From an uncultured Bacteroidales bacterium (GTDB lineage Bacteria; Bacteroidota; Bacteroidia; Bacteroidales; UBA3663): 25,371 nucleotides of DNA. This document shows positions 19,718 through 25,371 of the stretch, piece by piece; positions within the stretch are counted from its first letter, which is position 1, and each line of letters begins with the position of its first letter. Made by a program: the position numbers and the translations under genes. The notes beneath the pieces were generated by a model. It did no database searches. It was not told where the DNA came from and was given only the letters and a program-made list of their open reading frames with translations. The stretch spans positions 1 through 25,371 of the forward strand of contig CALBPV010000029.1 in assembly GCA_937899265.1 (NCBI GenBank). The letters run 5' to 3'.

Positions 19718-22518
19718 AACCCTCCCATCTCCTCCTCCTCCCCCTCCTGGCGTTGCTCTCTGCCTGCCAGCGTGATGCAGCCACCCAAGTTTCTCTGCGC
19801 CTCACCGACATTTATGAGGATGTTCTCGGCCACTACCGCTCTGCCTCCCGCAAAGGCACCCTCGACGGACTCGACCCGTCCGGTTATGCCGAACGTTACT
19901 TCTCCACCCGTCTTCTTCGCGCTTGGAAAGAGGACGATTTCATCGATGCCGACCCCTGGATTCAGGGACAGGACTGGCCTCTCTGCGTCCACGCCACGGT
20001 TGACAGTGTGAGGGCTGTCACACCCGACTCGGTCACAGCCTGCATCACCATCTACAACTATTCTCCCGCTCCCGTCCGTCTCGCCATGATTCGCGAACGG
20101 GGCAATTGGTTCATCGACGGTTTCGAGCCCATCGTTCCCGACCCCATACGCACGCTCACCTGCCTCAACGACGGCTGGAAGTTTGCCTTCGGTCATGCTT
20201 CCGACCCCGAACGCGATTTCGGCTGTGCTACGGAATATTTCAACTATTTCACCAAAGCCAACTCCATCCATAACGAAGGACCTTACAGCCCCAAATTCAA
20301 CGACAGCCTTTGGCAGGATGTACGTATTCCCCACGACTTTGCAGCCGCGCTGCCGCTCTCGTCGCGGGCTTCCCATTCCCACGGCTACAAGACCGTCGGA
20401 TGGCGTTTCCCCGAGACCAGTGTCGGTTGGTATCGTAAGGTTTTCTCCATCGGCGAAGAGCATGTCGGACGCTGCATTGTGCTGCGCTTCGACGGCATCT
20501 TCCGCAATGCTCAGGTGTGGTTCAACGGCTTTTATATGGGCACCGAACCCAGCGGCTATGTCACGCAGGTGTTCGATGTGACCGATTACGTCAACTGGGG
20601 CGGCGACAATCTGATATGCGTGCGCGCCGATGCTTCTCTCGAAGAAGGTTGGTACTATGAAGGGGCCGGCATCTATCGCGACGTGTGGATGGAAACCACC
20701 GGCCCACAGCATGTGGCTCCTTTTGGCACTTTTGTGCGAGCCGACATGCAGGCTCCCTTTACGAAGGCGGAGGTTCGCGTGGAGACTGAAGTCGTCAACA
20801 GCGCCCTCTCGCCCGCCCGCGTGGAGGTTCGTCACCGCTTGCTCGATGCTTCCGGTAGCGAGGTGGCTTCCTCTTCTGCCGAATCTCTCGACCTCCAGGC
20901 CAAGGAACATGCGGTGAGCCGTCTCTCGATGCATCTCTCCGCCCCGCATCTTTGGGATGTCTCCGACCCTTATTTATATAAGGTGGAGACCGTCATATCG
21001 TCCGATGGACGTGTCACCGACCGCTATGAGACACCCGCCGGCCTGCGCCACATCGCCTTCACAGCCGACAGCGGATTCTACCTCAACGGTCGCCGTCTCA
21101 AACTCCTCGGTGTCAACATGCATCAGGATCATGCAGGTGTGGGTGTCGCCATTCCCGACGCCCTGCAGGCTTGGCGCATCCGCCAACTCAAAGCGATGGG
21201 CTGCAATGCCTACCGCGCTTCCCACAATCCCGCTACGCCCTCCCTCCTCGACATCTGCGACCGCGAGGGCATCCTTGTCATTGACGAACAGCGTCTCTCC
21301 GGTGTCAACGACGAACACCTCCGTCTGCTTTCGGCCATGATACGGCGCGACCGCAATCACCCCAGCATCATTCTCTGGAGCGACGGTAACGAAGAGTGGG
21401 GGATGGAAAACACCTCCACCGGACGGCGTGTGGCCGAGGCCATGAGGGCTTATACTCGGCTGCTCGACCCCACACGTCCTTCCACAATGGCCAATGCCGG
21501 CGGTGCCGAGATGATTAAGGGACTCGACGTGGTGGGTTACAATTATATCGTTCAGAACGATGTCGATCATCGACGCGAACAGCATCCCGAGTGGAAAGTT
21601 GTCGGCACCGAAGAAACCTCTGGTTGCGGCACGCGAGGCATCTACTTCGATTCGCCCTCCCAACCGGGACGCATGAAGTCCATGAACCTCACCGCAGCTG
21701 ACGACCGTCCCGAGAACGTCATCGAACGCGGATGGCAGTATTATGCCACCCATCCCTGGACGGCGGGTGTGTTCTTCTGGACAGGTTTCGACTATCGCGG
21801 CGAACCCAATCCACTCTCCTTCCCCGCCACACTCTCCGAGTTCGGGTTGGCCGACTACTGCGGATTCCCCAAAGATGAAGTGTACTATCTCCGTTCCTGG
21901 TGGACCTCCGAACCCGTGCTTCACATCTTCCCCCACTGGAACCTTTCCGGCCACGAGGGCGAGGAGGTCGATGTTTGGGCTTATAGCAACTGCGAGGAAG
22001 TCGAACTCTGGGTCAACGGAACCAGTCTGGGCCGACAGGCCATGCCCCGCAACGGTCATCTCAAGTGGCGCGCTGTCTATCAGCCCGGTTCCCTGCGGGC
22101 TGTGGGCTACATCGGCGGCGAGGAAATTCTCTCATGCGTAATTGCCACTACAGGGGCTCCTGCTCACATCATACTCTCCTCCGACCGCAACGCGTTGGAG
22201 GCCAACGGTCGCGATGTGGGTGTAGTCACCGTCTCCGTCACCGACAGCGAAGGACGTGAGGTACCCGATGCGTGCATCGACCTCAGCCTCGAACTTGACG
22301 GCCCGGCTCGCATTCTCGGTGTCGGCAACGGCGATCCCGCCTGGACAGGCCCCGAGAATCCCGGCGTGCGCGACTGTCGCTCTTTCCGCGTCCGCACCTT
22401 CAACGGCAAAGCCCAGGTGCTCGTCCAGAGCGACACGCTCCGAGCTCCCGTCACGCTCACCGCCTCATCCACAGCAACAAAAACAACAGCAGGCTCCATC
22501 TCCTGGAACCTGCAATAA
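19714..22518 (+). CDS. Family 2 glycoside hydrolase lipoprotein (beta-galactosidase-like) with N-terminal DUF3828-like domain
   Basis: 934-residue lipoprotein: signal peptide with lipobox LSAC (Cys18). Residues about 25-142 form a small domain (LTDIYEDVLGHYRS, YFSTRLLRAW, DADPWIQGQDW, ERGNWFIDGFEPIV) that reads like DUF3828. A canonical GH2 begins near 148 (LTCLNDGWKFAFGHASDPERDFG), with a sugar-binding jelly roll, an Ig-like domain and the TIM barrel. The acid/base is in WSDGNEEWG (about E560) and the nucleophile in VGTEETSGCG (about E633). C-terminal Ig-like domains include a DUF4982-like part (VWAYSNCEEVELWVNGTSLG). It should remove a terminal sugar from a glycan at the periplasmic or outer-membrane face. 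Its ATG overlaps the hflX stop. Confidence 0.88.
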   Translation: MKPSHLLLLPLLALLSACQRDAATQVSLRLTDIYEDVLGHYRSASRKGTLDGLDPSGYAERYFSTRLLRAWKEDDFIDADPWIQGQDWPLCVHATVDSVRAVTPDSVTACITIYNYSPAPVRLAMIRERGNWFIDGFEPIVPDPIRTLTCLNDGWKFAFGHASDPERDFGCATEYFNYFTKANSIHNEGPYSPKFNDSLWQDVRIPHDFAAALPLSSRASHSHGYKTVGWRFPETSVGWYRKVFSIGEEHVGRCIVLRFDGIFRNAQVWFNGFYMGTEPSGYVTQVFDVTDYVNWGGDNLICVRADASLEEGWYYEGAGIYRDVWMETTGPQHVAPFGTFVRADMQAPFTKAEVRVETEVVNSALSPARVEVRHRLLDASGSEVASSSAESLDLQAKEHAVSRLSMHLSAPHLWDVSDPYLYKVETVISSDGRVTDRYETPAGLRHIAFTADSGFYLNGRRLKLLGVNMHQDHAGVGVAIPDALQAWRIRQLKAMGCNAYRASHNPATPSLLDICDREGILVIDEQRLSGVNDEHLRLLSAMIRRDRNHPSIILWSDGNEEWGMENTSTGRRVAEAMRAYTRLLDPTRPSTMANAGGAEMIKGLDVVGYNYIVQNDVDHRREQHPEWKVVGTEETSGCGTRGIYFDSPSQPGRMKSMNLTAADDRPENVIERGWQYYATHPWTAGVFFWTGFDYRGEPNPLSFPATLSEFGLADYCGFPKDEVYYLRSWWTSEPVLHIFPHWNLSGHEGEEVDVWAYSNCEEVELWVNGTSLGRQAMPRNGHLKWRAVYQPGSLRAVGYIGGEEILSCVIATTGAPAHIILSSDRNALEANGRDVGVVTVSVTDSEGREVPDACIDLSLELDGPARILGVGNGDPAWTGPENPGVRDCRSFRVRTFNGKAQVLVQSDTLRAPVTLTASSTATKTTAGSISWNLQ

Positions 22519-22533
22519 AGAGCAGATAAAGTC

Positions 22534-22640
22534 TCCTGAGTTTCTGGGGATTCCGGAGTATCCAGAGTTTCCGGAGTTTCCGGGAGATTCCAGAGTTTCC
22601 GGGAGATTCCGGAGTTTCCGGGAGATTCCGGGGATTCCGG
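22534..22640. repeat. 19-bp tandem repeat array between convergent genes
   Basis: Three exact or near-exact 19-bp units GAGTTTCCGGGAGATTCCR lie at 22574-22592, 22593-22611 and 22612-22630. They are flanked on both sides by degenerate 9-10 bp pieces (GAGTTTCTG, GGATTCCG, GAGTATCCA). The array fills the 146-base gap between the ends of the GH2 gene and the TonB receptor gene, where a terminator would be expected; no hairpin with a T run is seen there. Confidence 0.85.
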
Positions 22641-22664
22641 ACGGGAGGCTTCGGAGTCCCCCCT

Positions 22665-24908
22665 CTACAGAGTCCAGACCACTTTGACGTTTATGGAGCG
22701 GCCCGGGTTGCAAAGCCCGGGTCCTTCTGCGTATTTGAGGCGGCTCAAGTGAGACTGATAGGCGCGATTGGTCAGATTATCCACCGTCACGTAGAAGGCG
22801 GCAATCTTCCGCTTCCGACAACGTATGTCGGTGCCGGCGGTCAGGGTCAGCAGGGTGTACGACGGAGTCTCTGTCTCCGTTCCGTTGGCGATATGGGCAT
22901 GATTCTGCCTCAAGTAACATTCCAGTCCCAATGATACAAAAAGATTGTTGAACGTCTCTCCGTCGCGGATGAAGTCGTAGCGCAAATCGCTTGTCCATCG
23001 AGGCGCCGGCGTGAAGGGCAACCAACGCGATTCTTCGGGCTGATGCAGCTGCCGGGCATTCACATACGAGAAGGTATTCTCGAAATGGAGCGCCTCTACC
23101 GGATGGAAATCGAGCGTCGCTTCCCAGCCCCACAGCCTTGCCGTACCGGCCTGATACTGGAAGCGGTCGCTGTCGGATTGCAGCCGTTGCAGGAAGATGT
23201 AGTTGGCGATGTGGTTGGCAAAGAGAGCCACCTGTGCCGAAACGATTTCCGACGAAAAGTCCAACCCCAGGTCGAACTGCCAACTGTGCTCCGCCTTCAG
23301 CGTTGCATTTCCCAGTTCATAGCGGAAGGTTCCTTCGTGTTCCCCCCTCGAGCCCAGTTCGCTGAGGTTGGGCGCCCTGAAGCCGTGCGATACATTCATC
23401 CGGGCATTCAGCCGTTTCGTAAGGTTCACTATGGCACCCAGACTGCCGGTCACTCCGCGAAAATTGCGGGTGAAGTCCTCAAACCTTGGTTCTCCGTTCT
23501 CTTCCAGCGCATAGCTGTGCAGGTGGCGCAGGTCATAGCGCAGACCGCCGCTCAGTGTCCATCGCTCCAGGTGGCGCGTCACCGAGGCAAAGGCCCCGAT
23601 GTCAAAAAGCCGATAGGCCGGAATGAGATACTCCTCCCCCAAGTTCTCCGACCGTTGCCACATACCCGAAAGACCGGCGGCCCACTGCCATTCGTCTTGT
23701 GCAGCCGACTGATAGTGCACATCGTAGTTCACCGTATGAAGCCGGAAGTCCAGTCCTGCCTCGCCGCCTTCGTATTCCCGGCGGCGGTTCTGCTGGTAGC
23801 CCACGGTAGCCTTCAAGGCTCCGTCTCCCACCACGAACGAGTTTTCGCTCACAGCTTTCCAATGGTTGATTTTCTGTTCGGCTTCCGAAGGCAGGAGTTT
23901 GCCGGTCTGCTCCTCACGTTCTCCCTCGGGCAATCCGGGATTCAGGCGGTAGTACGACAGTTTCACATGGGAGAAGCCCCATTTGCGGTTCATCCCTATC
24001 ATACCCGTCAGAGCACATTCTCCGAACTGTGTGCCCGGCACTCTTCCGTCCTGTTTGTTCTTATATTCGTCGGCCTCTTTCTGGCTCCATCGCCAGTTCC
24101 ACACCCACCCGTGGAGGTTTCCGGCGTGGTTGAGCGTGTAAGCCCAAAGGCGGTTGTTCGACTGGTATTCTGCACCTACATTCAGAGCGGTTTTCCCTTG
24201 AGGCATGACGGGGGCTCCGTGCAGCACCAACACGCCAGCCATCGCATCCGACCCGTACATCAGAGAAGCCGGTCCCTTCAGTATCTCTACCGAATGGACC
24301 GTCTGTCCGTCCACTTCGATGCCGTGTTCGTCGCCCCACTGTTGTCCTTCCTGACGGATAGCGTCGTTCACCGTCACTATTCGGTTATAACCCAAGCCGC
24401 GTATCACAGGTTTCGAGATACCGCTGCCCGTGGTCACTTGAGACACGCCCGGCTGACGGGCGATGGCATCGATGATATTGGTCGAAGAAACGGCCTCCAG
24501 GGCATGCGGTGTCACGACCGACACCGGAGCCGGCAAACGGTCGGCCCGTGAAACGCCGGCCAAACCGGTCACCACCACCTCGTCAAGAGTGGCATTGTTT
24601 TCTTCCATCACGAAATTGCGTTCCTCTACGGATCTCAGGTCAATGGTCTCAATGATGGTCCGATGGCCCACATAACTCACCTGGATAATGGTCTTCACCT
24701 TGGGCAAACCCGTCACCTCATAGCGTCCTTCCCGGTCGGTCACACTGCCCTGGCTCAACATCGGGAAGTAGATGCTCACACCGATGGCAGGTTCTCCGTC
24801 CACGGCATCGGTCACTCTTCCGTGCAAGGACACTTTCCCTGACGCACCTTCTGCGAGAGACGTGAGACAAAGGGCCCAAAACAGCAACAATATAATGGGT
24901 TGTTTCAT
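22665..24908 (-). CDS. TonB-dependent outer-membrane receptor
   Basis: 747 residues from ATG 24906-24908, giving signal peptide MKQPIILLLFWALCLTSLAEG. Residues about 25-105 are a carboxypeptidase-D-regulatory-like domain (GRVTDAVDGEPAIGVSIYFP), common in Bacteroidota receptors. The plug follows (LDEVVVTG, NIIDAIARQPGV, VIRGLGYNRIVTVNDAI, VEILKGPASLMYGSDAMAGV) and then the 22-strand barrel to the end. The QEGQQWGDEHGIEVD stretch resembles, from memory, ZnuD-like and other metal receptors, so metal or cofactor import is a guess. There is no SusD partner, so it is not a glycan-type receptor pair. It is monocistronic with its own promoter. A TTG-initiated extension to 24935 is rejected because it reaches the -7 element. 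Confidence 0.9.
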   Translation of the reverse strand: MKQPIILLLFWALCLTSLAEGASGKVSLHGRVTDAVDGEPAIGVSIYFPMLSQGSVTDREGRYEVTGLPKVKTIIQVSYVGHRTIIETIDLRSVEERNFVMEENNATLDEVVVTGLAGVSRADRLPAPVSVVTPHALEAVSSTNIIDAIARQPGVSQVTTGSGISKPVIRGLGYNRIVTVNDAIRQEGQQWGDEHGIEVDGQTVHSVEILKGPASLMYGSDAMAGVLVLHGAPVMPQGKTALNVGAEYQSNNRLWAYTLNHAGNLHGWVWNWRWSQKEADEYKNKQDGRVPGTQFGECALTGMIGMNRKWGFSHVKLSYYRLNPGLPEGEREEQTGKLLPSEAEQKINHWKAVSENSFVVGDGALKATVGYQQNRRREYEGGEAGLDFRLHTVNYDVHYQSAAQDEWQWAAGLSGMWQRSENLGEEYLIPAYRLFDIGAFASVTRHLERWTLSGGLRYDLRHLHSYALEENGEPRFEDFTRNFRGVTGSLGAIVNLTKRLNARMNVSHGFRAPNLSELGSRGEHEGTFRYELGNATLKAEHSWQFDLGLDFSSEIVSAQVALFANHIANYIFLQRLQSDSDRFQYQAGTARLWGWEATLDFHPVEALHFENTFSYVNARQLHQPEESRWLPFTPAPRWTSDLRYDFIRDGETFNNLFVSLGLECYLRQNHAHIANGTETETPSYTLLTLTAGTDIRCRKRKIAAFYVTVDNLTNRAYQSHLSRLKYAEGPGLCNPGRSINVKVVWTL

Positions 24909-24932
24909 TTGCTCTTTTTCGTAATTCGCCCG

Positions 24933-24964
24933 CAAAGATATGCTTTTTTCCCGAATATCCCAAA
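24933..24964 (-). promoter_or_regulatory. Promoter of the TonB receptor gene
   Basis: On the minus strand TTTG (24964-24961) is followed after 20 bases by TATCTTTG (24940-24933), a full match to the Bacteroidota promoter consensus. Transcription should start near 24928, giving a leader of about 20 bases. There is no room for a riboswitch. Confidence 0.85.
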
Positions 24965-25060
24965 TAAATCAGAACAAAATTCTCTAATATCGGAAAAAAA
25001 TTCTTCTCTTCGCAACGTGTTTCCCATGAATTCAGACGAAAACAACCCTGAATTCTAATC

Positions 25061-25098
25061 CCTAAACCCTGAAACCTGAAACCTGAATCTTGAAACCC
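25061..25098 (+). repeat. Degenerate heptamer tract before the right 35-bp array
   Basis: Units such as CTGAAAC, CTGAAAC, CTGAATC and TTGAAAC on the plus strand, ending six bases before the 35-bp array. Order and orientation equal those at 17302-17343. Confidence 0.8.
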
Positions 25099-25103
25099 CG
25101 TCC

Positions 25104-25240
25104 CCCTTCCCTTTAGGGGAGGGCTGGGGTGAGGCTTTCCCTTCCCTTTAGGGAGGGGCTGGGGTAGGCTTTCCCTTCCCTTTAGGGGAGGGCTGGGGAG
25201 AGGCTTTCCCTTCCCTTTAGGGGAGGGCTGGGGAGAGGCT
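25104..25240 (+). repeat. 35-bp tandem repeat array, about four copies
   Basis: Copies at 25104-25138, 25139-25172 (34 bp), 25173-25207 and 25208-25240. Each starts CCCTTCCCTTTAGGG and shares the unit of the array at 17356-17456. Copies 3 and 4 are identical over their shared length. There are no spacers between copies, so it is not a CRISPR array. Confidence 0.92.
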
Positions 25241-25271
25241 GAAACCCTTAAAGGTCTCTTCTATTAATCAA

Positions 25272-25293
25272 GAATTGGAGAATTGGAGAATTG
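25272..25293. repeat. 8-bp tandem repeat GAATTGGA, 2.75 copies
   Basis: GAATTGGA at 25272-25279 and 25280-25287, then GAATTG at 25288-25293. It lies 24 bases inside the right terminal inverted repeat. Confidence 0.8.
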
Positions 25294-25316
25294 CTGCAAA
25301 TGGGGTTTCAGGGGCT

Positions 25317-25371
25317 CAGTTGCAAAAGTCCGTGTTAAACCTCCGCCAACCGCTGGACGGGACGAACGGAG
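25317..25371 (-). mobile_element. Right copy of the 55-bp terminal inverted repeat, probable 3' end of an insertion sequence
   Basis: Exact reverse complement of bases 1-55. The minus-strand frame 25370-25335 gives the same 11-residue C-terminus and TAA. The element would lie to the right of the window with its 3' end facing inward, mirror-image to the left copy. Exactly 55 identical bases at both sequence ends also fits an assembler k-mer overlap at a repeated element. Confidence 0.5.

Larger units (their letters stand above)
24965..25316. other. Gene-free, repeat-rich region between the TonB receptor promoter and the right terminal repeat
   Basis: No coding frame is supported here. From left to right it holds about 95 bases of AT-rich unremarkable sequence (two GAATTC sites at 25028-25033 and 25050-25055), a heptamer tract, a four-copy 35-bp array, then an 8-bp tandem repeat, before the 55-bp terminal repeat. 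The repeat modules are listed separately. Confidence 0.75.

Noticed and set aside
22702..22721. CCCGGG inverted repeat as a terminator
   Set aside because: It lies inside the last codons of the TonB receptor gene, has no T run on either side, and each arm is itself palindromic.
24909..25060. Riboswitch (for example cobalamin) upstream of the TonB receptor
   Set aside because: The predicted transcription start is about 20 bases from the ATG, leaving no room for a riboswitch, and no B12-box-like sequence was seen.
1..25371. Composite transposon carrying all the genes between the terminal repeats
   Set aside because: The content is core biosynthetic and envelope genes with uniform style, no complete transposase is visible, and exactly 55 shared bases at both ends fits an assembly break at a repeated element. 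Kept as a finding but not asserted.

Overview
The window reads as a chromosomal segment of a Bacteroidota bacterium, most likely a Bacteroidales/Prevotellaceae-type organism. Three lines of evidence support this. Promoters match the Bacteroidota pattern TTTG-N19/20-TAnnTTTG (5510-5540 and 24933-24964). A secreted enzyme carries a type IX secretion (Por) sorting tail. A dut-TPR-DUF4292-EnvC-like gene run is also typical of Bacteroidales. The taxon call is inference; no rRNA or marker gene is present.

Layout. (1) 1-55 and 25317-25371 are the same 55-bp sequence in inverted orientation, probably the 3' edge of one insertion sequence at both ends. (2) 213-5417, minus strand: isoleucine/valine operon ilvD-ilvB-ilvN-ilvC, behind a clear promoter, a leader hairpin and a candidate Ile-rich leader peptide whose stop overlaps the ilvD start. 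(3) 5694-18249, all minus strand and mostly tightly spaced: a radical SAM protein, dut, a TPR protein, a DUF4292 lipoprotein, an EnvC-like protein with a degenerate LytM domain, then a four-gene dTDP-3-amino-sugar and flippase block (tandem FdtA-like cupin, FemAB/GNAT acetyltransferase, FdtB-like aminotransferase, Wzx-like flippase), and a T9SS-exported family 1 pectate lyase. (4) 18455-22518, plus strand: hflX overlapping by ATGA a family 2 glycosidase lipoprotein with an extra N-terminal DUF3828-like domain. (5) 22665-24908, minus strand: a TonB-dependent receptor with its own promoter.

The most striking feature is intergenic. Nearly every loose junction holds one or more short tandem-repeat modules: a 7-bp unit (TTGAAAC), a 12-bp unit (CGGGGACGAAAA), a 35-bp hairpin-forming G-rich unit, a 19-bp unit, and an 8-bp unit. 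The 7-bp module recurs as a partner of either the 12-bp or the 35-bp module, in fixed order and orientation, and often sits flush against stop or start codons, twice supplying the stop codon itself.

How the genes work together: ilvDBNC encodes the shared Ile/Val pathway except the terminal transaminase and threonine deaminase. The dut-to-flippase block combines nucleotide hygiene, envelope maintenance and surface-glycan precursor synthesis and export. The pectate lyase, the GH2 lipoprotein and the TonB receptor are envelope or secreted functions for polysaccharide breakdown and nutrient uptake. I saw no tRNA, rRNA, CRISPR array, defence system or complete mobile element.
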